NCBI GenBank assembly: GCA_021234155.1
Contig: JAJEKV010000083.1
Coordinates: 2,268,608-2,332,607 of the forward strand
Length of the DNA stretch: 64,000 nt
Direction: 5' to 3'
From: Isoetes taiwanensis
Taxonomy: Eukaryota; Streptophyta; Lycopodiopsida; Isoetales; Isoetaceae
This document shows, in pieces, positions 43,943-54,789 of the stretch. Position numbers and translations under genes: made by a program. The stretch's first letter is position 1. Every line of letters begins with the position of its first letter. The notes beneath the pieces were generated by a model. The model saw only the letters and a list, made by a program, of their open reading frames with translations, had not been told where the DNA came from and made no database searches.

Positions 43943-44788
43943 TTCTTGTGTAGTTAGGATTAATCTACGCATGCCACCTATGCTTGGTATGGGTCGCATG
44001 CGTTGTTACCGATGATGAGACCACTACGGTGATCTCTAGGGCGTGGTGTAATGTCAACGTAGGCATGACCGCGTTTCCGCTTGGGCGAGTGGAAGGTAGA
44101 TTAGAAAGTCTACTTCTGTCCCACGGAAGTAGACGACCTCGAGAGAAAGGAGGTCATTAAGGAATGCATTGATAGGGAAAGCACCTTTAGCCCCATATAT
44201 GCTTTGATAGGAGGAATCTATCCTTCCGCCCCCACGAGAAGGATATCCTCCACGCCTGGCAACTAGAGGTGTAGGCACGGCGGCATATAGGCATATATTT
44301 GTCTCCACGGCCATTATGGAAGATTCATCCTCTTCCTGTAGGAGATTAGCCATGCATTCATGTAGATAGGTGGGTTGGTCACTATATAACCAAAATTTAT
44401 TAAATAATTAAAAGCGGTACTAACGTAGTGTCGACACTGAGCCAGATTAGAAGCTCGGGAGGGCAAGGAGGTCGAGCTACGAAGACTTGCAACACAAGTT
44501 TTGTTGGAATGTGTTGCAAGGAATGAAGAGTACCTCGGACAATAATTATAGATATGAAATGTTGAAATTTTGTCTAACTTAAGATAGTGAATAACTTGTT
44601 AATGGTGTTATGAATTGATAAGTATTCCATAGTATAATGACGTAATAATGTTCTAAAAATATTACCTTAGGGTAATCTTGATAAATGTATAAATATTATA
44701 TTGTAGGCATCACGTTGATTGCAGGTTGCAGGTTAGGAAGATTCCAAGGTGGGGAGACCCACGATCTTTGCCGGGACGACATCATTTC
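43943..44788 (+). other. 3' untranslated region of inner element
   Basis: About 850 bp between integrase stop and polypurine tract, without a supported ORF. A first purine-rich copy, CCAAGGTGGGGAGA, lies near 44742. Confidence 0.6.
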
Positions 44789-44801
44789 AAGGTGGGGAGA
44801 A
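44789..44801 (+). promoter_or_regulatory. Polypurine tract of inner element
   Basis: AAGGTGGGGAGAA immediately before the 3' LTR; primes plus-strand DNA synthesis. Confidence 0.85.
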
Positions 44802-46353
44802 TGTGGCGTTCGACACGATTATCACGGTCCGGGGGGTATCTATATCTTTGCCGAATCGCAGCATTACACGCCACTCCCGACCGTGTACGCCAGCGGATAG
44901 CGTGTAAGTAGCCCTAGGGGCAACTTGCTAGGAGTGTTCATATATTATTAATGTGCACATGTGCACATTAATGTGGGCACACCTTTCCATGTTGGCATAT
45001 TTTGCCACCTAGCCATTAAAGGCAAGTGGGGCCTTTCCAATTATCCCACATGCCAAAATGGGTAATTGGAAACCCTAGCCTAAACCCCATGTCTATTTAG
45101 GGTAGGAAAACCCTAGCTTGCTAGTTTTTAGATCCTTAGGGTTTTAGAGCTCGGTTTGGCTGCCCCAAGAGCCAAAACCGCCTCCCGAGCGCCTTAAGCG
45201 AATTGCGCCATCGGTTCCCACAATTCGATCAGCCCGCCGGGATGGTTGAACTTCAGTCGGGGAGGAGCCACTCAAGGATCAGGTATTTGGTCAATTTAAT
45301 AGCTTAAACCGTCTTCTAGTCATAGAATCAGTAGGTTTAGACTATTAAATTGCCCATAGCAGCTATCTAGATCTTAGATCTCGGACACTAACTAAAGAAC
45401 CTAACTCTATGATTAGATCTAGTTCTTTAGTTCTTCTGTGATGTATTTGGATGATGTATCTCTGTAAACTCCTTGTATTGGGAAGGGGGGTAGAGGCCCT
45501 AAAGCTTGTAGTTGATGCTCCTAGAGTAGCCTCTCTAGCACACTGTAGATTCGGCCTGTGTACAAGAACCACACCTGGTTGTGGGTGAAGGGGCCAGACT
45601 GGCTGAGAAGGAGGTTCATGTTCTGACTCTTGAACGATCCCTCTGGTGTGTAAGGCCTACCGGGGATCATTGTGACTAGGCCTAATGGCTTACCACTGAG
45701 TGCGGGTAAGGCATGGGCTCGACACCCGTGAAGTGGTGTACACTTTCCAGTGGGTTCGGTCGAATCACGGGAGGCGGTGGCCCTCTAGTCACCTTGAGTC
45801 GGCATGTAGATCTCGGAGGGGAGTGATCCCTACCGCCCCATCGGGGCTGGGATGATGACCCGAGGGAATAGCCCCTTCGGCTATGCACCCGGGGCTCTGG
45901 TCAGTCCCGACACTTTTCAGCCTACCGCAAAGTGTGCACAGGAGGGGCGGATGGAGTGGACAACCCTATGCCATGTTCTTATGCCAACCAACTCCATTGC
46001 CATGAATTCTGTCTGCAATGAACTCTGGAGACCCAAGCCGTCAGTCACTCCCTGGAGTCTGAGCCTTGGGTAGGATTCCCTATGTGGTGCTGATCATTGT
46101 CTATGCAGATGTTGATATACCACCCCTCTGGGTGGATGGAGGATTCTGTTGGTACTGACATGTATGTTTATGCTTCCGCAGCTAGGTAGGCCCTGAGGGA
46201 GACAGGGTAGAATGACACCTTCACTCTTCCCACTGGGACTCGTTACGGGTGCAGTGATATGTGGAGGGCCCTGTATCGGCATGGAGCTGGTATGGGGGAT
46301 GAACTCCTGTTGGTATACGGTGAGTGCACCGTATGCGAGTAGGGGACGTCACA
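44802..46353 (+). repeat. Inner element 3' LTR
   Basis: About 1.55 kb, TGTGGCGTTC ... GGGGACGTCACA, collinear with 33220-34759. It abuts the second part of the outer LTR. Confidence 0.9.
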
Positions 46354-47798
46354 GGTGCCACGTGGCATCCCACGTGGACCCACACCTATATAAGCCCTAA
46401 CCCTAACCCTAGACCCGTTTTCCTGACCTAGCACCTGAGCTCTCATCCACGTACCCAAAATCCCGTTTCGAGCATCGTTCGTCATAGCCTAGCCTGGAGC
46501 AGCAGCCCCTGGAAGGTGTGTATGATCGTTGAGGGAGCCAGTCTTCGAACCTCGTCAAGGAGCATGGAGGCGCCCGGGGGATGGGAGGAAGCGCTTCGGG
46601 AGGAGGTAGGTTGAGTAGGGTTCATGGTAGTTCACCTGGAAGTTAGCATTCCAGGTGGGTTAGTATTTTGTGTCTAGAGTAGAGCCACCCTAGATCCTTT
46701 GTTGAACATCTTGAACCCTAACCAAGGAACCATAACTGATAGTTAGGTATATATGTTAGGTTAAGATGTTCATATGATATTGATATTGATCATGATGTGA
46801 TGTATGTGATATTGGTTGATCATGTGCTCCTCTTGTATGGGGAAGGGGGGTAGAGACCTAGAGCCATATGTAGTATGCTCCTAGTGTAGATCCCTTAGTT
46901 CCTATTAGTTATGCTTTGTGCATAGGAACCCACTTAGGGCTATGGAAGCTATGATGAGACTCAGCCCCACACAACGGGGCTAGGGGCAAGATGGAGGGTG
47001 GATCCCTGCCGAGTGGGGGCTTCGGGGGATCCCACAGTGGGCTAGGCTTATGGTCGGTCACTTCGTGTGGGCCGAGCATGGGTCCGACACCTCCTGGGGC
47101 AATGGTGTCGCCCCTGCCCCTCAAGAGCTGCAAGTGTCAGCTTGGCTCTTGTTTTGGGGGTTCGGTCGGGGTGCTGAATCGGTGTGTCGCCACGCGATTC
47201 TCTAGCGCCCATGGAGCCTCTAGACCCAGGAAGGGGAGATGCAACCCTTCCTACCTCGTCCGGACCGGGGAGATGCAACCTGGAGTAGTCTCGATGGGTG
47301 ATCCCATGGGATTGCGTGATCCAGGAAGGTTAGAGTCATGCCTGACCTGATCTAGCCCATCTGCAAAGTATGCACAGGAGGGGCGGATGGAGTGGTCAAC
47401 CCTAGCCATTATCTTATGCCAGCCCCGCCATTGTTATGACTCGGTCTGCTCTATCTTGAGACCTATCCAGTCAGTCGACCTCCTTATGTGTCGGAGCCAC
47501 GGGTAGGAGCTCTCCTGTTTTATGGTATGTGATTATGTTCTTTGCACTTGTGGATATGGGATGGACTACCCTTGAGGGGTAGTATTTGTATTATTGATGC
47601 TAGTTCTCCGACATGTTTATCGCCCATTTGTTATAGGAGCCCATAGGGAAGGGCGCCAAGACACCCGTGTCCCCTCCCCGCCCGCTAGGGTCACCTTAGA
47701 GCGGGGGTAGAGCGAAGGGCTTTGTCGGGTGATGAGCGGATGGGGGATTTCGCCGAAAGTATCGGCCGGCGCCCGTATGTTTAGCAGGGAGCGTCACA
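46354..47798 (+). repeat. Outer element 5' LTR, second part
   Basis: Collinear with about 57895-59312 of the 3' LTR; ends GAGCGTCACA. Contains the LTR TATA box at 46388 (CTATATAAG), followed directly by CCCTAACCCTAACCCTAG. Confidence 0.9.
46387..46413 (+). promoter_or_regulatory. LTR TATA box with telomere-like repeats
   Basis: TATATAAG then three CCCTAA-type units. The 3' LTR copy is at about 57927-57955. Telobox-like motifs near TATA boxes are common in plant housekeeping promoters. Confidence 0.65.
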
Positions 47799-47799
47799 A

Positions 47800-47811
47800 T
47801 GGTATCAGAGC
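47800..47811 (+). promoter_or_regulatory. Primer-binding site, outer element
   Basis: TGGTATCAGAGC one base after the LTR, initiator tRNA-Met type. Confidence 0.9.
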
Positions 47812-48277
47812 GATGTTCTTGGTTGACCAGGAACTAGCACTGACCATAACCTTGAAAGTAGTCTAACAAGCTTATAGGGGTGTGAAATAAAAATTTCCAC
47901 CATCGAACCTCGAAAATAAGGGAAAAATTTTTCTCTTAGGTAGTGGGTCCGAAATTAGCTTAAGTGTTAGACGAAGAAATGAATGAGTCGAATTCACCCT
48001 CTAGTAAATTGCTGTGGAAATTATGTATCTGCATCAAAATTTCACATAAAATGGGTCGAAGAATCATGCCAATCGGAGACCCGAGTGAAAAATGGTGCGA
48101 ATCCATAATTAGCACATCAAACCATTAGAAAATTCGAAAAAAATAAGGTATAATACGAATTAAAATAGAAATAATACACACCTTAATAATTAAATAATTA
48201 CTAAATATTGGATAATTAATAAGGGAGGCTAATAAATAGGGGTAATTATGGTGGGAGAATATTCCTAGGGACCCTCC

Positions 48278-48301
48278 TTTTTAAATATCTGACACCTCAT
48301 T
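48278..48301 (+). promoter_or_regulatory. Possible promoter before outer H3-like gene
   Basis: A weak TATA-like TTTTTAAATA at 48278 followed by CCTCATT at 48295, about 75 bp before the ATG at 48375. Confidence 0.4.
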
Positions 48302-48374
48302 CTCTCTCCAACCTTTCCCACCACCACCTGTCTCTTGCTCAGCTTTACGTCATCCATTTCTTGAACCGTAAGAT

Positions 48375-49490
48375 ATGGCACGCACTAAACAAACAGCCAG
48401 GAAGTATAACGAGTTTCCCCCCTCTCAATGGGCATAAGTTTTCGCAGCAGAATGCATGTCAAGAAGGTTCCTGAGCACCTTCGACCGAAGCCAGGAGATG
48501 AGGAGTCTCACGCCAGCAGCAGCAGCAGCCACGACTCCTTCCATGATGCTGAGGAGGATGCACCTAGCCCAAGCAGCAGCTCTTCATCGGCAGGCACCCA
48601 GAGAACCGGCGAGTCCCGCCACTTTGGGCCCTCGACGGACACCGAGGTAGAAGAGCGGGTGAAGAAGCAGTGTGGGCGGGCAACAAAGAAGCAGCACCAA
48701 ACTCAAGAGGCGGGCCCTTCAGCACCAAAGAAGAAGGGCAAGGAAAAAGTTGCAGAGTGGCCGGAGGAGAAGGCTGCTAGGAAGAAGAGGGGAGCTGAAG
48801 CGCAGAGCTCGTGGCCGGAAAGAAGGACCAAGAGAAGAAAGCCGGACCTCGCCGGTCTGTCCGTTATTGAAGAGCCTCGTGAAGAGGAGGAGGAGGCATG
48901 CATGAGGGAGAAGACGAGGAGGAGGAGGAGCAGCAGGGCCCCTGACGCGAGACCACCTTACCCTAAGTGGCCGGAGCTACCAAAGGTGGTCAAGAAGGTG
49001 GGAGAAGCGAATTCCGCCCGCCCGGGATCGTGAATTCATGCGCCAAGATGAAGGTGTACAAAAGAGTACCTCCGTCATTTGGGACGAGGTACAACGACCG
49101 GTACGCCAACGAGGTCTGAGGGTCGCGGAGGGCGGCAGGCGGGAAGAAAAATCAGCCGAAGCCACCCCCACCTAGGACCGAAAAACCAAAGGGTTCACCA
49201 CCGGGCGAGCAGGTACGCCCCGGTGTTTAGGGAGATCAAGCACTTCCAGATGTGCACAAATCTCCCTCATAAGGAAGGCCCGCGCGAGCGCCTCCTTCGA
49301 AGATCATGCAGCATTTCGGACCGATTATAGGGTTACCCCTCTAATGACCCGGGCCCTGCAAGAAGCCGCCGAAGCAGAGCTGGTGCAGCTCTTCGAGGAA
49401 GGGAATCTCTGCGCCATCCATGCTAAGAGAGTCACCCTTATGCCAAAGGATATTCACTTAGCACGGAGGATTCGCAGGGAGAGGCCCTAG
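48375..49490 (+). CDS. Histone H3-like protein of outer element (about 372 codons)
   Basis: Starts [20 protein letters not shown]; the first ten residues are those of the canonical histone H3 tail, including K4 and K9. This frame stops at 48433, and a shift near 48425 leads into a long open frame (to 49033) rich in Ser, Glu, Lys and Arg with nuclear-localisation-like KKKGKEK and RRTKRRK. After further shifts an H3 fold closes the gene: [17 protein letters not shown] near 49196-49249 (compare the HR-x-RPG-x-x-ALREI of H3), alpha-2 as [20 protein letters not shown], then [20 protein letters not shown] and RRERP before the stop at 49488. Alpha-1 is scrambled by small indels at 49250-49340. Between the inner and outer copies the shared peptides differ mostly by synonymous codons. 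Confidence 0.88.
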
Positions 49491-49728
49491 CCCTCAAATT
49501 TTGTAAATTTTGTAGAAAAGTTAAAATTTTCATGTAACTGTGTTTTCTTATTAATATAAAAGTTGTTTTCCTCTGTAATTAGAAAAATGTGGATGCTTGA
49601 AATGTAGGGAAATTAAACCCAATTGGAGTAGAATTCTTTATAGCAAGCTTAGAAATACCCTAGAAATCATGACTACAACGAAATTCTGGCAAAACAAATC
49701 ATCAAAAAAGCAAAAAAACGAGGCAACT

Positions 49729-49995
49729 GGGTGAGACCGCGCCAATGGCCTCTGCGTTCGCGACGCGGGCGCGTTTCGCGCGGATTCACCCGACTGCCCC
49801 AAAAAACATGCTTTTAGATGTCACTTTTGCTCAAAATAAGTTGCTAGTTAGGTTAGAATCGGCCCAATTAGCCATGTTAGCATCTTCAAACTCTCAAATT
49901 TGACCAAAATTGGCTCCAAAATCGGCCAACCGGGTGAGACCGCGCCAAACGCGTCTGCGTTCGCGACGCGGAGGCCTTTCGCGCGGATTCACCCG
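49729..49995. repeat. Hairpin pair between outer H3-like gene and ORF-X
   Basis: 49729-49791 and 49931-49995: GGGTGAGACCGCGC ... GCGCGGATTCACCC with an inner GCGTC/GACGC-type stem. Start spacing is 202 bp. Sequence is unrelated to the inner element's hairpins, but size, spacing and position match. Confidence 0.85.
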
Positions 49996-50176
49996 GGTCA
50001 GCCCATTTTTGACCCAAATTAGCCAAATTCAGCCAAACAAACTGCCATTTAGTGTTTTTTGCTTCATTTTGCTTAGAATTGCACTTCATGGTAGCTCATT
50101 TGGGCACTCATAGCCATAGAACCAAGGCCTTTCTATGTAGGTACCTTTTGCACGAATCCCGAGGTCAACCATAGTC

Positions 50177-50195
50177 TATAAAAAGGGGCCTCATT
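50177..50195 (+). promoter_or_regulatory. Internal TATA box and CCTCATT motif before ORF-X (outer)
   Basis: TATAAAAAG at 50177 and CCTCATT at 50189, about 120 bp before the ATG at 50295; same spacing as in the inner element. Confidence 0.6.
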
Positions 50196-50294
50196 TGCCA
50201 TTTTTCCTTCAACAGAACTGCTCCCAGCCACTTAGGCAATTTTCTGACTCCTCACTGATCTTTGCAAGCCATTTTCTACACCTTTCCTTGCTTA

Positions 50295-51808
50295 ATGGCG
50301 CCCAGCAACTTTGAGAGATGGTACAATGCTGCAAACCATATCCATCAGCTCCCTGCTGACCAAGCCTTCTCTGTGTTTGACCACTTGTTTGATCTTCATG
50401 CAACTCTGTCTAGAACACCATATTACACAGATATCATGTGCCAATACGACCAACAGGTCCTGCCTTGGGAAGTTAGACTACCTCCTAGGGGGGGGAATTG
50501 GGTTTCTCTGGAGACACTCACCCAAGCCTTAGGTCGAGAGATGGGAGGATCCAAAGGCAAGAAGCAGTTATGGGATAGGACTAGGACCATGCCAGATTAC
50601 ATGACCTGCAGACACAATAAGCATAGGTACCTTTCATCTCAGACAGCCCTTGCCCTCTTCATGCACTATAAGTCAATCAACAAAGTAGGGGAACCTTCTG
50701 TTCAGCCCTTAGACTTAGCTCCACTCGATACCCGTAGGGCTCAGGACCAGATCCTCAATATAGATTCCTCCGCATATGAATACCATGGCACGACGTCGGG
50801 GGCACCAGTCTTGCAGATTGAAGAAGACTACGAGCAGTTAGGGGAGCAAAACCCAGAATGGGAGAGCAGGGAGGCAACAAGAATGTAGAGGTACATGTCA
50901 AGGCACGACGACGACATCAGAAGAGCCACCGAGCCACCGGTCGGCATCACAGCTCTGTCGCCGATAGTCATCGACGGAGAGGAGTACATTCTAGCAAATG
51001 ACATCCTCAACTTGTCATACTTCGAATCGACGAGCTTCTAGGCATGATAGCGCATGGGAAAAGCACGGACCTCATCGACTACTCATACCAGGAGATTCCA
51101 AGGGAGCTGGCGGAGAGACACTCTTATGCTGGGGAGACAATGTCTGACATAGCAGCCTACCAGCAGATAAGGGAGATCTATCGACAACAGGAACCCGTCA
51201 TTTCAGAGGAGGAGTTCCAGCAGATACAGAGCACACTGTACAAACCAGGGAGGGGCCCAAGCTCAAGCCGGGCAGTTCGAGCGAGGAGCATGAGGGAAGG
51301 GTCCAGCAGCATCAACTTGGACAATGCAACCAGCATGTGGAGAGACCATGAAGACCTTATGGCAGTAGATGCCTACGGTGGAGCGGCTCAAAGGAAGGGC
51401 ACGGGTTCGCGAGGCACGGGTAAAGGTACGGCACTTCGCTACTACCTTCCATCCCTCAGCCAAGGGCAAATGGTAGTCTTCCACAAGGAGTTCAGTCCAA
51501 GGGGGGAAGAATCAGTGGCACTTCTCATAGCACTCTCGGGCTTCGGGCAGCACTCGAAGATATACGCCCATGCAGATCACGTCATCCTTTTCAAGAGGTC
51601 CGTAGCGCTCCATTGCCTTGACTTCGCTAGGGGCCACCTCAGGGACGCATCACTTTCAGTAGTAGCAGCAACTGCACCAGAACTCCCGGAACCGGAAATG
51701 GCTCGAGCACTCGAGGGAGGATCGACAAGGAACATCCTGCGCAACCTCGGCAAAGGCCTCCGATTTAGGGATGTGAAGAATTTCTTTAAGCTCTCAGGAG
51801 GCCATTGA
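50295..51808 (+). CDS. ORF-X of outer element, about 505 codons, function unknown
   Basis: Begins MAPSNFERWYNAANHIHQLP. Open to a TAG at 50886, continues in the same frame with GITALSPIVIDGEEYILAND, shifts near 51025, then is open from 51044 to 51808. The middle is Glu/Gln-rich (EEEFQQIQSTLY), then low-complexity Ser/Arg; the C-terminal region is more globular (LRYYLPSLSQGQMVVFHKEF, then a hydrophobic stretch) and ends NFFKLSGGH. No signal peptide, membrane segment or known motif. It lies where other long gypsy families carry extra ORFs, but shows no resemblance to gag or envelope. The counterpart in the inner element confirms it is inherited. Confidence 0.7.
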
Positions 51809-52133
51809 TCAGCTATAAGATTTCCTTTCAAGTTTTAAATTGTATTAAGTAATCTTCCTTTGATATTATCATGTATTTCATAAAATGTACTTCTATATAT
51901 TAATGACTTAGTATGATCTTGACTTGTAAGTGGAATTCTCGCATGATTTCTTTTGTACCTAACAACAAACTAATTGTAAACGGGTATAATTCATGTGTAA
52001 ACTAAATAACAAGCATTGATGATCAATCCTTGCAGCAAGGAACATCGGCTCGGGTTCTCAAGGCCAAGGCCGACATCACCAATGGGTACCCAGGAACCTA
52101 TTTGGACGTGATCAAGATGACAACAACGACGAT

Positions 52134-53290
52134 ATGACGCCGGAAGCAATCAATGCAAGGCTCGTCCAGATGAGGAACCAGATGCATCAGCTGATCCACT
52201 GGGCCACCCCATTGATGAATGCCCAAGAATATGCACCTGCTCCACCACCACCTCCACCGCTACCTCAGCAAGGCATCGAGGAAGGTCCCTGCTTGGGAAG
52301 GCGGGACAATCGAGGGGAATGTCGAGAGGGGGGGAAGAGGAAAAGGAGAAAGCGAAGGAGTCAACACCACCTAGCTCCGGTTCATCGGACACTTGAGACA
52401 CTCAAGGCGGTTCTAGCTCGGAAAGTGAGTCAGGCACTCCAGGTAAGAGCGGGGGCAAGGAAGGAAGATGATTATCAAAAGAAAGTTGGCGGTGCTATGA
52501 GCAATGTGTGGAAGACTAGGAAGTTGGGTCAGTTCTCGGGGAAGGACGGATCAGGTATGGAGGCCCGCTTTGGCTTGGCGAGATGGAAGAGTTCGGCAAC
52601 TCTTATGGCATGAAGGATAAGGATATAGGGAAAGTTGCTACAGCAAACTTGATAGGGGCAGCTAGAATGCGGTGGAAAGGCTATCACGAAGTCCAACAAG
52701 CTCAAAAGGAAGCGATTGCAGATTCAAGACCTTCAGCAAAGGCTTTCCTTGAGACATTATGTGCCTAGGTCACATACTACTGGCGGGCAGATCCAGCAGT
52801 TCTATAGATTGAACCGGGGTACATTGTCGGTTGCAAAGTATCTGAGAGGAATTTATGCGACTTAGACTCCATGTTCTGGAGGTCGGAAAAGGCAAGCGGT
52901 CGAAACTTATATTGAGGGATTGAACAGCAATATCAAAAGGCTAGTCAGAGCAATCAACCCTAAGTCGATTGGCGGCCGAGGATAAAGCCATAAGTTTGGA
53001 AGAAGCTCCAAGAACGCCCGGTGAGACAATCGGCCTTCAAAGAAGTCAGCGAGGGGCAGTACCAAAAGGCAACGAGTAAGCAATCAGCAACTACGCCATC
53101 AGGAGGCCAGCAGCAAGGAAGAGCTCAGGGTAAGAACTTTGGAGACCGTAAGCCGCAGAATGCATCAGGGGGCAACATGTTAAAGCGTATTCTAGACAGA
53201 CGACGAAAAGAAGAAGAGCGAGAATGTATTGAGAAGAAGCTATGTTTGAGTGCTTCCGGCCAGGCCACGAACACATGATTGCCCATTAGT
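52134..53290 (+). CDS. Gag of outer element, frameshifted
   Basis: An ATG at 52134 opens MTPEAINARLVQMRNQMHQL, followed by a Pro-rich tract. After shifts, 52583-52768 holds FGNSYGMKDKDIGKVATANL, GAARMRWKGY, homologous to the inner gag. The zinc-knuckle region at about 53221-53285 is recognisable (IEKKLC, then PGH) but shifted. A CCTTGCAG acceptor-like site lies at about 52028-52035, before the frame, like the one in the inner element. Confidence 0.7.
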
Positions 53291-53319
53291 CATGCAGGTA
53301 GCTTTGGCGAGCTTATGGA

Positions 53320-54789
53320 TTGGGATTCGCCCCCGAAGCCCGGATGAAAGGCGGCGACCAGCATGAGGCCCAGGACTTCATAGATGGTGAGTGCCACATC
53401 TGTGCAAATATTGAGTCGGGTGACATAGAAAATCAGTCAACAGTAATTGCGGCTGATGGAATCATAGATAGCAACCCATATGTAGTCCTCATAGACACAT
53501 GTAGCTCTCACAATTTCGCCTCTCCTAGGCTGGCTGCCCTAATGAAGAACAAGGTATTGAAGTCTAAGCCAAGGCCAGTTGCTATGGCAAATGGTGCCAT
53601 TCGGCACACTAAGGGGAGAAGGATTACATTCGACATAGACCTTAGTGGAAGTAAGTGGCCCATGGGGGCAGAGGTCATGGAGATTGGAAGGTATGACCTT
53701 ATAGTAGGAATGGAGTTCCTAAAGCCAGCGAAAGCCATGATTGACTGCGATCGCAATGAAGTCGCCATGACAGCACCGGACGGCACCAAATTCATAGTGA
53801 GAGGTAAGAAAGCTTCTTCTATGCAGTGTATTTCTTTCAAGCAGCTAAGGAAAAGTATAGAAAGAAATAAGGTGGATTACATTTTGAGATTAGAGGCAAT
53901 TGAGCCCAGTAAACAGGATGGAAACGACCAAAAGGGGAAGCAGTTGCCCAAGCCAGTAGCAAGGCTTATTTCGGAATTCAAGGATGTATTTCCGGATGAA
54001 ATCCGGCAGCTACCACCTTATAGGGGTGTGGAGTGTGAGATCACATTAGCACCAGATACTAAGCCTACCAGCAAGGCACCATACAGGATGAGCACCCCAG
54101 AGTTGACAGAGCTCAAGAAACAGCTTCAGGAATTGCTTGAGCTTGGTTTTATTAGAGCAAGTGTGTCTCCTTTTGGAGCACCCATACTCTTCGTGAAGAA
54201 GAAAGATGGCAGCTTAAGAATGTGCATAGACTATCGCCAGCTCAACAAGCAGACGATAAAGAATAAGTATGCATTGCCAAGGGCAGATGATTTGATGGAC
54301 CAGCTCCAAGGAGCAAAGGTATTCTCTAAAATTGACTTAAGGTCAGGATACCACCAAATAAGGATAAAGGAAGAAGATATCCATAAGACCGCCTTTAGAA
54401 CGCGGTATGGTCATTTTGAGTTTACGGTAATGCCCTTTGGATTGTCGAATGCTCCAGCAACTTTATCGCGCCTAATGAGCGGCGTCTTCAGGGATTTTCT
54501 AGATGAGTTTGTCATTGTCTTCTTCGACGACATTCTAGTCTACAGCAAGTCCATTGAAGATCATAGTCAGCATTTGAGAAGGGTGTTAGAAAAGTTGAGG
54601 CGGCATCGTTTGTATGGAAAGCTCTCCAAATGCCACTTTGCTACGGAAAGAGTGGAGTACTTGGGCCATGTCATATCGGCGGAAGGGATCTCCACCGACC
54701 CCGCAAAGATCGAAGCAGTAGTAGATTGGCCAGCTCCAAAGAATGTGGCGGAAGTAAGAAGCTTTCTAGGTGCAGCGAGGTTATTCTGA
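53320..54789 (+). CDS. Protease-reverse transcriptase of outer element, 489-codon ORF
   Basis: Protease active site [15 protein letters not shown] (D-T-C in place of D-S/T-G), with the usual ITFDIDLSG and DLIVGMEFL downstream. RT follows in the same frame: [57 protein letters not shown] and the catalytic [13 protein letters not shown] at 54787 (LGAARLF stop) interrupts the frame before RNase H; the next bases continue the expected KFVKDLAK, so one changed codon separates the parts. The Gly-to-Cys change in the protease may reduce activity or be an error. Confidence 0.9.
   Translation: MGFAPEARMKGGDQHEAQDFIDGECHICANIESGDIENQSTVIAADGIIDSNPYVVLIDTCSSHNFASPRLAALMKNKVLKSKPRPVAMANGAIRHTKGRRITFDIDLSGSKWPMGAEVMEIGRYDLIVGMEFLKPAKAMIDCDRNEVAMTAPDGTKFIVRGKKASSMQCISFKQLRKSIERNKVDYILRLEAIEPSKQDGNDQKGKQLPKPVARLISEFKDVFPDEIRQLPPYRGVECEITLAPDTKPTSKAPYRMSTPELTELKKQLQELLELGFIRASVSPFGAPILFVKKKDGSLRMCIDYRQLNKQTIKNKYALPRADDLMDQLQGAKVFSKIDLRSGYHQIRIKEEDIHKTAFRTRYGHFEFTVMPFGLSNAPATLSRLMSGVFRDFLDEFVIVFFDDILVYSKSIEDHSQHLRRVLEKLRRHRLYGKLSKCHFATERVEYLGHVISAEGISTDPAKIEAVVDWPAPKNVAEVRSFLGAARLF

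Larger units (their letters stand above)
33220..46353 (+). mobile_element. Inner Ty3/gypsy chromovirus with histone H3-like gene, nested in the outer LTR
   Basis: A 13.1-kb element with LTRs at 33220-34759 and 44802-46353, both starting TGTGG and ending GACGTCACA. It interrupts the outer 5' LTR: 33008-33219 and 46354 onward join to match 57687 onward. The target duplication is imperfect (GGTCT/GGTGC), perhaps through sequence error. Gene order matches the outer element, but sequence is well diverged, so it is a related family rather than a recent copy. Confidence 0.88.

Noticed and set aside
44054-44353. Minus-strand 99-codon ORF in the 3' region of the inner element
   Set aside because: The corresponding outer region has a different, unrelated ORF, and no motif or conservation supports an antisense gene.
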